NCBI GenBank assembly: GCA_965216585.1
Contig: CBDCGC010000002.1
Span: 248,001-312,000 of the forward strand
Length of the DNA: 64,000 bases
Source of the DNA: CADEER01 sp965216585
Lineage (GTDB): Bacteria; Desulfobacterota; Binatia; HRBIN30; CADEER01
Reading direction: 5' to 3'
The notes beneath the pieces are model-generated. The model was not told the origin of the DNA. It searched no databases and saw nothing but the letters and a program-made list of their open reading frames with translations. Made by a program: the position numbers and the translations under genes. Shown here one piece after another: positions 17,342 to 29,486 of the stretch. Each line of letters opens with the position of its first letter. Position 1 is the stretch's first letter.

Positions 17342-18607
17342 ATGCGTTGGCGACCGATTGATATTGTCGTTTTTCTGGTGCTGGCACTGATGCCTGCGAC
17401 GGCACTCCACGCGTGGTGCATCGGAGCGCCGCTGGGCGGCGACGGACTCCCCATCGTCGAGCCAGTTCTCGACAACGACGGCGACGGGCTCAACAATCTG
17501 CAGGAGGCGTTTCTCGGCACCGACGACAACGACGTCGATTCGGACGACGACGGCGTCGACGACGCCAATCAGATGATCGACGGTATCCGCAACATCGACC
17601 GGCCGGCTCTGTATTCGGTCGAGCGCTTCGCCGATCCCAACGATCCGCAGCGTCGCCAGATCGTCGTGCTCGAGGGGAACAACTTGTTCCGCGGCCGGCG
17701 TCTCGCCGCTGCCGCCTGGATCAACGTCGAGGACACCGGCCGGCGCCGGCTGGTGCGCCGGTCGCTGCGCGGCAACAGCCAGAACCGCATCGCCCTGCGC
17801 TTGCCCAACATCCGCGCCGAGCGGTTGTTTGGCGAGCTTCCTTCGACCGTCTTCGTGCGCACGCTCGGCCGCCAGACGACCAACCGTCTGGATCTCCAGC
17901 CGATGGACATCGATTGCGCCGCCCCGCATTTGATGGGGGCGGCGCTGATTCGCCTGCGCGCCGAGATCGATGGCGGCTTTGAAACCTACGAGTACATCGG
18001 CGTCGGCGGCTGCGGTCTGGTGCAAGCCGTCAACACCCGAGACGTCGCTGCCACCATCGTCGTCACCGATCACAATCTGCCGATCGACGGCGAGCATCGC
18101 ATTCGCCTGCAAGCGCCGGCCCACGGAGTTGCGCTGATCGGTTCGCGCATTCTGACACCGGTGCGACCGCGCATCGTCGCCGACGACCTCAACCCCATTC
18201 CACCCGGCACCGACGAGGTGCGCGTCGGTGATCGCGTCGCCATCGTCCAGGGCGACGGTGCGGTGGCACCGCTGGCGGCGATGCTCGTCGACGGGTTGAC
18301 CGCTGATCTGACGATCCCCGAATCCAATCTGAACGCCGACCACGACGGTGACGGCATCTCGTCGGCGCGCGAGATTCGCGATGGCACCGACCCGTTGATC
18401 TTCGACACCGACCGCGACGGTCTGCACGACGGCATCGAGAGGCGCACCGACTTCGACGCCAACGACCCCGACACCGACGACGATGGCATCTCCGACGGCG
18501 AGGAATTCGTCAACACGGTACCGCCGGGCCAACTGCTGCGATTCGGCAAGCCACGCGTCCGCCAGGCGCCTCGCCGCTGGCGCCGGCCGTCGCGTCGCGC
18601 GCGCTGA
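17342..18607 (+). CDS. Exported protein with calcium-binding thrombospondin-type-3-like repeats
   Basis: 421 aa from ATG 17342; the frame is open further upstream but only this start gives a clean signal peptide (MRWRPIDIVVFLVLALMPAT). Two acidic DxDxDGxxD-type clusters bracket the protein: one at about 35-65 (DNDGDGLNNLQEA, DDNDVDSDDDGVDD) and one at about 335-385 (NADHDGDGISSAREI, DTDRDGLHDGIE, DTDDDGISDGEE). These are the Ca2+-binding repeats seen in TSP3 and similar domains. The approximately 270-residue middle is not recognised. The basic C-terminus (RQAPRRWRRPSRRAR) has no known sorting signal. A surface or secreted protein of unknown role. Confidence 0.7.
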   Translation: MRWRPIDIVVFLVLALMPATALHAWCIGAPLGGDGLPIVEPVLDNDGDGLNNLQEAFLGTDDNDVDSDDDGVDDANQMIDGIRNIDRPALYSVERFADPNDPQRRQIVVLEGNNLFRGRRLAAAAWINVEDTGRRRLVRRSLRGNSQNRIALRLPNIRAERLFGELPSTVFVRTLGRQTTNRLDLQPMDIDCAAPHLMGAALIRLRAEIDGGFETYEYIGVGGCGLVQAVNTRDVAATIVVTDHNLPIDGEHRIRLQAPAHGVALIGSRILTPVRPRIVADDLNPIPPGTDEVRVGDRVAIVQGDGAVAPLAAMLVDGLTADLTIPESNLNADHDGDGISSAREIRDGTDPLIFDTDRDGLHDGIERRTDFDANDPDTDDDGISDGEEFVNTVPPGQLLRFGKPRVRQAPRRWRRPSRRAR

Positions 18608-19046
18608 GCTGCGGGCGTCCTCCTTTCCTCGTCGACGGGGTTGACCGTCGCCGCACGCGCACCGCCGTGGCGCAGGCTGAGGTCGGTGATCGCTGGCGCG
18701 ATATCCCATTCGAAAGTTCACGCGATATCCCATTCGAGAGTTCACGCGATATCCCATTCGAGAGTTCATCTGATGAATGATGCGGCGCCGTGCAGGGGCT
18801 CGGCTGGCCCGAAGGATCCATCGGGGCTCGCTACGAACCAAGTGAAAAGCGGCAGACATCTCTAGATTTTAAGGAGTTAGGGGAGAAACCGAGAACCGTC
18901 CTAGATACTGAGATGCGAAGAGTTGGGCCCTCGGAGGCAGCCGCAGAAGCTTCCCGAGGGGTGTCGCCGGCTGGCACGAAACTTCCTGTTTTTCGGCGCA
19001 GCGCCGATCTTGGCGCCAATCGAGCCGGGGAAAAGGAGAACGAGGG
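18608..19046. other. Intergenic region with tandem repeat and structured leader
   Basis: No gene recognised in these 439 bp. They hold a 3 x 24-bp tandem repeat (18697-18768). Nearer the next gene are two possible hairpins: a 7-bp stem 18928-18934/18954-18960 with a 19-nt loop, and a 6-bp stem 18993-18998/19002-19007 preceded by a short T-run. A good ribosome site (AAAAGGAG) sits before the ATG at 19047. The stretch 18860-18990 is less GC-rich than the surroundings and could be a structured 5' leader. I did not match it to a known riboswitch. Confidence 0.5.
18697..18768. repeat. Tandem repeat, 3 x 24 bp
   Basis: Three contiguous 24-bp units (18697-18720, 18721-18744, 18745-18768). They share the core CGCGATATCCCATTCGA; units 2 and 3 are identical and unit 1 differs by one base (A for G). 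There are no spacers, so this is not a CRISPR array. Each unit contains the GATATC palindrome. The 24-bp period is a multiple of three, but no coding frame through it is credible. Confidence 0.9.
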
Positions 19047-19523
19047 ATGAGAAAGCTGAGTATTGGAATTGCGGTCGTGGTGGCGTCGCTGTGGGCGGCA
19101 GGTGCATTCGGCCAAACGGCGATCGACGCCACCAACATCTCGACCGACCGCGCTGCGGTGATCGCCGAGATGGTGCCGAAGCCGCCGACCTACTCGATCA
19201 ATTCGGCGATCGTTCTGACCAATCCGCACGGGCGGCCGTCCGACTTCAAGATCGAGCTCTTCGACGACAAGGGGAGATCAGCCGGGGGAGGCAGCGTCAC
19301 CGTGGCGCCGCGCGGCATGGAGGTGATCTGGGTGTCGAAGCTGCTCGACGATCAGACGCGCCGTTTTGTCGGTTGGGGAGTCGCCAAGAGTGAGCGGCCG
19401 TTGCAGTGCAATGCGTTTCTAGCCGGCGGCGGCTTCAGCCCGCTACCGGTGAAGAACCACCGCGTGCGCAACACCGACTTGTCGAGCCGGCGCAAGCTCT
19501 TTTCGGTCCTCGCAGCACTCTGA
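19047..19523 (+). CDS. Exported protein of unknown function
   Basis: 158 aa. The signal peptide MRKLSIGIAVVVASLWAAGAFG ends with an AFG/Q-like cleavage site. The mature part is a likely beta-sandwich: INSAIVLTNPHGRPSDFKIE, GSVTVAPRGMEVIWVSKLLD and WGVAKSERPLQCNAFLAGGG look like alternating strands. No known domain was recognised. The gene stands alone behind the repeat-containing leader at 18608-19046 and before a terminator-like hairpin. Confidence 0.65.
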   Translation: MRKLSIGIAVVVASLWAAGAFGQTAIDATNISTDRAAVIAEMVPKPPTYSINSAIVLTNPHGRPSDFKIELFDDKGRSAGGGSVTVAPRGMEVIWVSKLLDDQTRRFVGWGVAKSERPLQCNAFLAGGGFSPLPVKNHRVRNTDLSSRRKLFSVLAAL

Positions 19524-19560
19524 ACCGGCGCCGAATCCACGGCGTATAAGAACGCGTGGC

Positions 19561-19585
19561 GGGGCGGGGATTTGATCCTCGCCCC
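19561..19585 (+). terminator. Terminator-like hairpin
   Basis: 11-bp stem with one G:T pair and a TTG loop (19561-19571 / 19575-19585), followed by a T-containing tract (GTCGTTCATTTT). It lies 37 bp after the stop at 19523 and ends the single-gene unit before the tilS operon. Confidence 0.6.
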
Positions 19586-19660
19586 GTCGTTCATTTTGGC
19601 GCCGCCGCGTCTGGCGAGCAATTCATTGTCTTCGCCGTCCGGGGCTGCCACAGTCGCAGG

Positions 19661-21049
19661 GTGCGACACTCACTGGCATCGCTGATCGGCGTAGCGCGGC
19701 GCAGCGTGCGCCTGCACCGCATGATCGAGTCGGGCGACCGGATTCTCGTCGCCGTTTCCGGCGGTGCCGATTCGACGGGTCTCGCCATCGTCATGCGCGA
19801 GCTCTGCGCTCGCCTCGACTGCGAAATCGTTTTGGGGCACGTCCACCACGGCCTGCGCGGCGCTGATGCAGACGCCGATGAGCTGGCCGCCGAGAGCGTC
19901 GCAGCGCGGCTCGGCCTGCCCTTTCTGTCCACGGCGCTGCGCTTGATCGACGGTGGCAATCTCGAGGCGCGCGCCCGCGAAGCGCGCTACCAAGCTCTCG
20001 GCACCATGGCCAAGGAGGCCGAGTGCATCAAGATTGCCACCGGGCATACGCGCGACGATCAGGCCGAGACCTTTCTCTTGCGCCTGCTGAGCGGAGCCGG
20101 TGTCGACGGCTTGACGGCGATCCAACCGGCGCGTGCCGACGGCGTCATCCGCCCGCTCATCGACTGCCGCCGCACTGCGGTAGCCGGCGTCGTCGCCGAT
20201 TTGGGTTTCGACGCGCGCGACGACGCGACGAATGCGAATCCGCGCTTCCTGCGCGCCCGCGTGCGCCACGAGCTGATGCCGGTGCTGCGCGATCTCAATC
20301 CGGAAATCGCCGACCTGTGTGCGCGCTCGGTCGACTCCCTGCGCGGCGCCCGAGCGGCGCAGGATCAGTGGGCGACCTCTCAGTTGGTGAGAGATGCTGC
20401 CGGCGCCGGCTCCCTCGAGCTCGGTGCGCTGGTGCCGATGTCGGCCGATCTGCGCCGTGTCCTGGTCTGGGCGTGGCTGCGCGAGGCTCTACCCGATACG
20501 CGCGTGACGGCGCGTCATGTCGACGCCATCGTCGATCTCGCCGAACCGGCGCGCCGCGGTACCGAAGTTGCGTTGCCCGGCGACCTCCGCGTCGAGCGCA
20601 GCGGCGATCACCTGCAATTGAAGGCTGGCCAGCGCTTGGCAACCGAGGCGGTGGTCCAGTTGAACCTCGGCGAGTCGCTCGAGCTCGCCAATGGCTGGAT
20701 GTTGCGCACCCGCGTCTGCGACGGCGCCGGGCTGGAGATGCCGCGCGACCTGTGGACCGCCGTCTGCGACATCGACGCCGGCCAGGAGCTGGTCGTCCGG
20801 GCGCCGCGTCGCGGTGAGAAAGTGCGGCCGCTCGGACTCGGTGGCAGCAAGCCGTTGGCCGAGATTCTACGCGAACGCAAAATCCCGCGCTCGGAGAGGG
20901 CCAGCTATCCGGTCGTCGCCACCCAGGACGAGCTCTTGTGGGTTCCGGGCGTCGTCCGCTCGGCGGCGACGGCGGTGGGGAAAACCACCAAACGAGCGGC
21001 CATCCTGCACGCCAGAAGACTTACCGTTGCTGGAGGTGGGGGTGCATGA
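19661..21049 (+). CDS. tilS: tRNA(Ile)-lysidine synthase
   Basis: 462 aa. Converts C34 of tRNA-Ile(CAU) to lysidine using ATP and lysine. The PP-loop SGGADS is at residues 33-38, and GHVHHGLRGADADADE and the GHTRDDQAETFLLRLLSGAG core follow. A C-terminal TilS domain has RRGEKVRPLGLGGSKPLAEILRERKIPR. Start taken as GTG 19661; the open frame runs 105 bases further upstream through a terminator-like hairpin, so the longer version is unlikely. First gene of a nine-gene plus-strand run ending at cimA. Confidence 0.9.
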   Translation: MRHSLASLIGVARRSVRLHRMIESGDRILVAVSGGADSTGLAIVMRELCARLDCEIVLGHVHHGLRGADADADELAAESVAARLGLPFLSTALRLIDGGNLEARAREARYQALGTMAKEAECIKIATGHTRDDQAETFLLRLLSGAGVDGLTAIQPARADGVIRPLIDCRRTAVAGVVADLGFDARDDATNANPRFLRARVRHELMPVLRDLNPEIADLCARSVDSLRGARAAQDQWATSQLVRDAAGAGSLELGALVPMSADLRRVLVWAWLREALPDTRVTARHVDAIVDLAEPARRGTEVALPGDLRVERSGDHLQLKAGQRLATEAVVQLNLGESLELANGWMLRTRVCDGAGLEMPRDLWTAVCDIDAGQELVVRAPRRGEKVRPLGLGGSKPLAEILRERKIPRSERASYPVVATQDELLWVPGVVRSAATAVGKTTKRAAILHARRLTVAGGGGA

Positions 21050-21092
21050 TAGTTTCTGCGATGGTGCGGATCGTTCGCAAAATGCTCATTTG

Positions 21093-21118
21093 TTCGGCAA
21101 CCCGACCGAGTTGCCGAA
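21093..21118 (+). other. Hairpin in the ftsH leader
   Basis: 9-bp stem (21093-21101 / 21110-21118) with an 8-nt loop in the 102-bp gap between tilS and ftsH. No T-run follows. It might be an mRNA processing or stability element, or a weak attenuator. Confidence 0.4.
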
Positions 21119-21151
21119 AGACCGTTTGCAGCCCGCCTGCAAGAGGGAGTC

Positions 21152-22990
<1,839 letters not shown>

Positions 22991-23070
22991 TCCGCCCGGC
23001 ATCGTTTTCAATCGGGACGATCGAACGGCGGCCGCTGGGGTGCTGTCGCAGCGGCAAGTGAGGTGAGCCG

Positions 23071-23817
23071 GTGCAAGAGCTGATCGAGAGCTTTCGCCCG
23101 CGCGATGCACTCGATATCGGTGTCATCGCCTTCCTCATCTATCAGACGCTGAAGCTCATCCGGGGCACCCGCGCCGCCCGCATGTTGCTCGGCCTGGGCG
23201 TCGTCTTTCTCATCTTCTTCGGCTCGCAGCTACTCGATCTCTACACCGTCAATTGGTTGCTCGACACCTTCCTGTCGTCGATCCTCTTGCTGATCGTCGT
23301 CATCTTTCAGAACGACATCCGCCGGGCTCTGACGCAGTTTGGCTCGGGTGCCTTCTTCGGTAGCGAAGACGCCCTGCAGCGCGGCGACGTCGAAGAAGTC
23401 GTTCGTGCCGCGGTGACGTTGGCGACCAAGCACATCGGTGGCTTGATCGCCTTCCAGCGCGACGTCGGATTGAACGAATACGTCGAGGGTGGCACGACGA
23501 TCGATGGTGAGATTCGCCGCGAGCTCGTCGTCAGCGTGTTCCTGACGGACTCGCCGATTCACGATGGCGCCTTGATCATCGCAGATGGTCGGATTGCGGC
23601 GGCTGGCTGCTTTCTCCCGTTGACGGCGAATCCAAACGTCTCCAAGGCACTGGGCACACGGCACCGGGCGGCGATCGGTCTGACCGAAGAAACGGACGCG
23701 GTCGTCGTCGTCGTCTCTGAAGAGGACGGCCGTATTTCGCTGGTGACGGATGGACGCTTGACGCGCGATCTGGATGCGGCGAACTTGCGAGAGAAGCTCG
23801 AGCAGTTGTTGGTATGA
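23071..23817 (+). CDS. cdaA: Diadenylate cyclase CdaA (c-di-AMP synthesis)
   Basis: 248 aa, GTG start behind AGGTGAG. Makes cyclic di-AMP from two ATP. Three N-terminal TM helices (about 10-75) precede a DAC (DisA_N) domain with the DGA motif in SPIHDGALII (about 165) and the RHR motif in GTRHRAAIG (about 198), both required for catalysis. Next to cdaR and glmM, the classic cdaA-cdaR-glmM cluster linking c-di-AMP to cell-wall precursor supply. folP, found between ftsH and cdaA in many relatives, is absent. Confidence 0.94.
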   Translation: MQELIESFRPRDALDIGVIAFLIYQTLKLIRGTRAARMLLGLGVVFLIFFGSQLLDLYTVNWLLDTFLSSILLLIVVIFQNDIRRALTQFGSGAFFGSEDALQRGDVEEVVRAAVTLATKHIGGLIAFQRDVGLNEYVEGGTTIDGEIRRELVVSVFLTDSPIHDGALIIADGRIAAAGCFLPLTANPNVSKALGTRHRAAIGLTEETDAVVVVVSEEDGRISLVTDGRLTRDLDAANLREKLEQLLV

Positions 23818-23829
23818 GGAGCTCCGGTC

Positions 23830-24880
23830 GTGTCCTGGTTGCGTAGAATCGTCTCGCTGACGGAGGCCGCGTTGTTCGGCAACTTCGGCCTGAAGTTGTT
23901 GTCGATCGGCTTGGCGATCGGCCTGTGGTTTTTCGTCAACGCCGCCCAGCGCGACAGCGAGGAGAAGTTTTCCGTCGGCATCCGGCTCGAACGCACACCC
24001 GGCGACCTGATGCTCGTTTCCCCGCGTGTGGAGGAAGTCGAGCTCAAGGTGAGCGGACCGCGCACCCTGCTCAGCCGCATCGAAAAAGAGGGGCTGGCGA
24101 TCGACATCGATCTGAGTGGCGTTCGCGCCGGCGTGACGACGTTTCGCTTGCGCGCCGATCGCCTCGGCTTGCCGCGCGGCGTGACACCGGTGCGCATGAC
24201 GCCTTCGGAGCTGACGCTCGAATTCGCCAAGGTCGAGAGCAAGCAGGTGCCGGTCAATCTCGCGGTGGATGGCCGCCCGCCGGGAGATCTACGCATCATC
24301 GAGAGCAAGGTGAGTCCCGAGAAAGTCGATGTGAAGGGGCCGGCGCGAATCGTGCGCGAGATCGCCGTCGTGACGACGATGCCGTTCGACATCAGCGATG
24401 CAGAGCCCGGGCGGCTGACGCGCGAAGTCGGCCTCGCCATCGACGCCGAGCTGCTGACGGTGTCGTCGCCAACCGTGAACGTCGAAATGCTGCTCGAGGA
24501 ACCGGCGATCGAGGGTACGACGGAAGACATGGAGATCATTGTGCGCAACCCGGGCGGCACCGCGACCGTCGAACCGGCGACCATGGCGGTGCAGGTCCGT
24601 GGCCCGCGCTCGAAGATCGAGGGATTGGAGTTGCCGGCCGGCGCCATCTACGTCGATGCGGCGGGCCTGGCACCGGGAACCCATCGCTTGCAGCCCGCGG
24701 TCGTCTTGCCCGTGGATGTGGAGTTGGCGCGAGAGCTCGCCAAGGTGAAGGTTGCGATCCAGGCGACGGCAACCGTTACGGCGACGCGAACCGTCGCGTC
24801 GCCGACACCCAGCGCGCCGGCGGCGGCACAAGTCGAGTCGAATGTCTCGCGAGAGATTCTGTGGAGCACGGAGGTCGGTG

Positions 24881-24891
<11 letters not shown>
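23830..24891 (+). CDS. cdaR: CdaR/YbbR-domain regulator of CdaA
   Basis: 353 aa, GTG start with GAGGAG upstream. One N-terminal TM helix (about 18-38) is followed by an extracytoplasmic region with about three YbbR repeats. These are seen as recurring V.V.L...P.DL.LV.P..VEV...GP segments, such as ELKVSGPRTLLSRI and EKVDVKGPARIV. A Thr/Pro/Ala-rich tail follows. In Firmicutes CdaR binds and modulates CdaA. The gene is 12 bp after cdaA and overlaps glmM by 11 bp. Confidence 0.88.
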
Positions 24892-26242
<1,351 letters not shown>

Positions 26243-26249
26243 GCTGGCG

Positions 26250-27806
26250 ATGCATCTCGTCACCGCCGCGCAGATGCGCGACCTCGACCGCCTGACGATC
26301 GAGGAGTACGGAGTTCCGGGACACGTCTTGATGGAGCGCGCCGGCGCGGGCGCCTGCGCCATGCTGTTGAAGGTGTTTCCCCATCTGCGAAAAAAGGGCG
26401 CCCGGGTCGTCGTCGTCGCCGGCAAGGGCAACAACGGTGGTGACGGTTTCGTCGTCTCTCGCTTGCTACGGCGCAAGGGGATCCGCGTCTCGGTGTTGTT
26501 GATGGCGCGTTGCGCGCAACTCGGCGGTGACGCCGAACGCAACCTGCGCGCTTTTCGCCGTGGTCGCACGGTGGTGCGAGAGATCACGACCCAGCGGCAG
26601 GTGGGCAAAGTTCTCGACGAATTGAGAGGCGCCGATTGTATCGTCGACGCGTTGCTCGGCACGGGAGTACAGGCCGCCGTGCGTCCGTTACAAGCGGCTA
26701 TGATCGAGGCGATCAACACTTGCGGCACGCCGGTCTTCGCACTCGACCTGCCGTCCGGGCTCGACGCCGACCGCGGCGTGCCGCTGGGTACGGCGATCCG
26801 GGCAGAAGCGACGGCGACCTTTGGTTTCGCCAAACTCGGGCAAGTCATCCACCCCGGCATCGAGCACTGCGGCGAGCTCGGCGTCGTCGACATCGGCATC
26901 GACGCGCGCGCATTGGCGCAGCGGCCGCCGACGGCGATGTTGATGAGTCGCGGCGAGGCCAGTCGCCTGTTGCCGCGGCGAGCCGCCGACGCCCATAAGG
27001 GCAGTGCCGGGCACGTCCTCGTCATCGCCGGCTCGCGCGGCAAGAGCGGTGCGGCGGTACTGGCGACCCGCGCGGCGTTGCGCGCCGGGGTCGGTCTGGT
27101 GACCCTGGCGATTCCATCGTCGCTGCACCAGATCTGCGCGGCCTCGGTGCCGGAGGCAATGACCGAATTGTGGCCGGAAAAAGACGGGGCGATCGACTTC
27201 GAGCGCGCCGTCGTCGAGCGCGCCGTCGCGGGCAAGGCCGCCGTCGTCGTCGGTCCTGGGCTCGGCACCACGAGGGCGGTGCGGCGCACGGTCCACCACT
27301 TGTTGCGCCGTGCCGATCTGCCACTCGTCCTCGACGCCGACGCCCTGAATGTGCTGGCCGGGGATCCCGGCCGCCTGCGACGCGCCGGTGCCCGTGTCGT
27401 CGTTACCCCGCATCCGGGTGAGATGGCCCGTCTGGCGGCCTGCGATACGGCCGGCGTGCAAGCCGACCGCGTCGGCGTGGCACGGCACTTTGCCACCGCT
27501 CGGGAATGCGTCACCGTGCTCAAGGGTGCGCGCACGGTAGTCGCGGCGGCGGACGGGATGATTGCCATCAACCCGACCGGCAATCCGGGAATGGCGTCGG
27601 GCGGCATGGGCGATGCGCTGGCGGGAATCATCGGCGCCTTGTCCGGCCAGGGCCTGTGCCCGTTTGATGCGGCCCGGCTGGGCGTCTATGTGCACGGCCT
27701 GGCGGCCGACCGCGCCGCCGCCGCTGGAGCCATCGGCCTGATCGCTTCCGATGTGATCGACGGCGTGCCGGCGGCGCTGCGCGAAAGCGATGAGTTGCTC
27801 GGTTGA
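26250..27806 (+). CDS. nnr: Bifunctional NAD(P)H-hydrate epimerase / ADP-dependent dehydratase
   Basis: 518 aa. Repairs damaged NAD(P)HX. N-terminal YjeF_N epimerase domain (about 1-215) with GKGNNGGDGFVVSRLL and DALLGTGV. C-terminal ribokinase-like dehydratase domain (about 225-505) with HKGSAGHVLVIAGSRGKSGAAVL, VTPHPGEMARL and the active-site NPTGNPGMASGGMGDAL. Full-length fusion. Start at ATG 26250, 7 bp after glmM. pdxJ and acpS, often between glmM and this gene in related operons, are missing. Confidence 0.93.
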   Translation: MHLVTAAQMRDLDRLTIEEYGVPGHVLMERAGAGACAMLLKVFPHLRKKGARVVVVAGKGNNGGDGFVVSRLLRRKGIRVSVLLMARCAQLGGDAERNLRAFRRGRTVVREITTQRQVGKVLDELRGADCIVDALLGTGVQAAVRPLQAAMIEAINTCGTPVFALDLPSGLDADRGVPLGTAIRAEATATFGFAKLGQVIHPGIEHCGELGVVDIGIDARALAQRPPTAMLMSRGEASRLLPRRAADAHKGSAGHVLVIAGSRGKSGAAVLATRAALRAGVGLVTLAIPSSLHQICAASVPEAMTELWPEKDGAIDFERAVVERAVAGKAAVVVGPGLGTTRAVRRTVHHLLRRADLPLVLDADALNVLAGDPGRLRRAGARVVVTPHPGEMARLAACDTAGVQADRVGVARHFATARECVTVLKGARTVVAAADGMIAINPTGNPGMASGGMGDALAGIIGALSGQGLCPFDAARLGVYVHGLAADRAAAAGAIGLIASDVIDGVPAALRESDELLG

Positions 27807-28266
27807 ACCGATCGTGCTCGCCAGCCGGCGGGAAGAGGACACCGAGCGCCTCGGTCGCATCGTCGGCGAGACCGTGCACGGCGGTGCCCGTCTTGCGCTC
27901 GGTGGCGAGCTCGGCGCCGGCAAGACCTGTTTCGTCCGCGGCCTTGCTGGCGGTCTCGGTGTGCCTCCCGCCTTGGTTCGCTCGCCGTCGTTTCCGATCA
28001 TCTTGCCCTATCCGGGTGGTCGCTTGCCGCTCTACCACATCGATCTCTATCGCCAAGACGGTGCCGACGACCGCGAGGAGCTGCGCGAGCTTCTCTACGG
28101 AGACGGCGTCTGCGCGGTGGAGTGGTACGAGCGTCTAGCCGAGCCGCTGGTCGACTATCTGGCCATCGATCTCACGCTCGTGGGATCGACACGGCGAAGC
28201 ATAGTGGCCGCCGCGCACGGCGTCGGCTATGATCGCGTGCTCGAAGCGTTGCGCGGGCTGCAATGA
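27790..28266 (+). CDS. tsaE: tRNA t6A37 biosynthesis ATPase TsaE
   Basis: 158 aa. P-loop ATPase needed with TsaB/TsaD for the t6A37 modification of ANN-decoding tRNAs. Walker A GELGAGKT is followed by SPSFPIILPY in place of the usual SPTF(T/S)... segment, then LYHIDLYR and a C-terminal AVEWYERL (family: xxEWxE). It starts 17 bp inside nnr. Confidence 0.9.
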   Translation: MSCSVEPIVLASRREEDTERLGRIVGETVHGGARLALGGELGAGKTCFVRGLAGGLGVPPALVRSPSFPIILPYPGGRLPLYHIDLYRQDGADDREELRELLYGDGVCAVEWYERLAEPLVDYLAIDLTLVGSTRRSIVAAAHGVGYDRVLEALRGLQ

Positions 28267-29486
28267 ACGTGGTGGTGCAGAAATACGGTGGTACGTCGGT
28301 CGGTTCGTTGGCGCGGATCCGCGCAGTTGCCGAGCGCGTTGCTGCCTTGCGCGAGCGTGGAAACGGCGTCGTCGCCGTCGTCTCTGCCATGTCTGGCGAA
28401 ACCAATCGCCTCATTGCGATGGCCGAAGAGCTGGCGCCGCAGCCGCAGCCGCGCGAGATGGATGTCTTGATGGCGACCGGAGAACAGGTGTCGGCGTCTC
28501 TGTTGTCGATTGCCTTGCAGCGGCAAGGAGTCGCGGCGCGTTCCTTCCTCGGTCATCAGGTGCGCATCGACACCGATAGCGACCACGGCCGCGCCCGTAT
28601 TCGCAAGATCGAGGTCGAGGGCCTGCGCACCTGCCTGGCCAACGGCGAAGTGGCCGTCGTCGCCGGATTCCAGGGCGTCGACGAGGCTGCCAACATCACG
28701 ACCCTCGGTCGCGGGGGCAGTGACACCTCGGCGGTTGCCGTTGCCGCGGCGATCTCGGCCGATGTCTGTGAAATCCTCACCGACGTCGACGGTGTCTACA
28801 CGACCGACCCGCGGATTTGCCCGGCCGCCCGCAAACTCGCGCGCATTACCTACGACGAGATGATGGAGCTCGCCGGCCTCGGTGCCAAGGTGTTGCAGAT
28901 TCGCTCGGTCGAGGCGGCCAAGCGCCACGGTGTGCGGGTCCACGTGCGCAGCTCTTTTGACGAATCCGACGGAACCTGGGTAGTGCAAGAGGAGCCAGGC
29001 ATGGAAGACATACTCGTATCGGGAGTCGCTCTCGATCGCGACCAGGCCAAGATCACCGTGCGCGGTGTGCCCGATCGGCCCGGCCTCGCGTCGAAGCTGC
29101 TGGGACCGCTGGCGCACGGCGGCATCGTCGTCGACATGATCATTCAGAATGCCAGCGAGGCCGGCGATACCGACATGACGTTCACTGTGCCGCAAGGTGA
29201 TTTCGAACGCGCACTGACGATGGTTCGCACCACCGCCGGAGAGCTCGGCGTCGAGGGGATTGCCGCCGACCCCGATGTCGCCAAGGTCTCGGTCGTCGGT
29301 CTCGGCATGCGCTCGCACGCCGGGGTCGCGGCGCGGATGTTCGACGCGCTGGCCAACGCCGGTATCAACATCCAGATGATTTCGACGTCGGAGATCAAGA
29401 TTTCGGTGATTTTGGCGGCCGCCGCTGGCGAGCGCGCCGTACAGGTTCTGCACGAGGTGTTCATCGAAGAAAGAGGTGAAGCGTGA
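28263..29486 (+). CDS. lysC: Aspartate kinase
   Basis: 407 aa. Phosphorylates aspartate, first step to lysine, methionine, threonine and isoleucine. N-terminal VQKYGGTSVGS, then ATGEQVSASLL and TLGRGGSDTSAVAVAAA. Two C-terminal ACT domains (about 265-405) are recognisable from VSGVALDRDQAKITVRGVPDRPGLASKLL and KVSVVGLGMRSHAGVAARMF. The length matches single-function LysC with allosteric ACT domains. ATGA overlap with tsaE. Confidence 0.95.
   Translation: MNVVVQKYGGTSVGSLARIRAVAERVAALRERGNGVVAVVSAMSGETNRLIAMAEELAPQPQPREMDVLMATGEQVSASLLSIALQRQGVAARSFLGHQVRIDTDSDHGRARIRKIEVEGLRTCLANGEVAVVAGFQGVDEAANITTLGRGGSDTSAVAVAAAISADVCEILTDVDGVYTTDPRICPAARKLARITYDEMMELAGLGAKVLQIRSVEAAKRHGVRVHVRSSFDESDGTWVVQEEPGMEDILVSGVALDRDQAKITVRGVPDRPGLASKLLGPLAHGGIVVDMIIQNASEAGDTDMTFTVPQGDFERALTMVRTTAGELGVEGIAADPDVAKVSVVGLGMRSHAGVAARMFDALANAGINIQMISTSEIKISVILAAAAGERAVQVLHEVFIEERGEA

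Noticed and set aside
18697..18768. CRISPR array
   Set aside because: Repeats are contiguous with no spacers and no cas genes are present.
17144..18859. A 571-codon minus-strand frame containing the 24-bp repeat as an 8-residue repeat
   Set aside because: It is antisense to the Ca2+-repeat protein, and the octapeptide repeat comes only from translating the DNA tandem repeat.
19541..19600. tRNA-like hairpin before tilS
   Set aside because: Only one stem is present; no D- or T-arm and no acceptor pairing. It is better read as a terminator.
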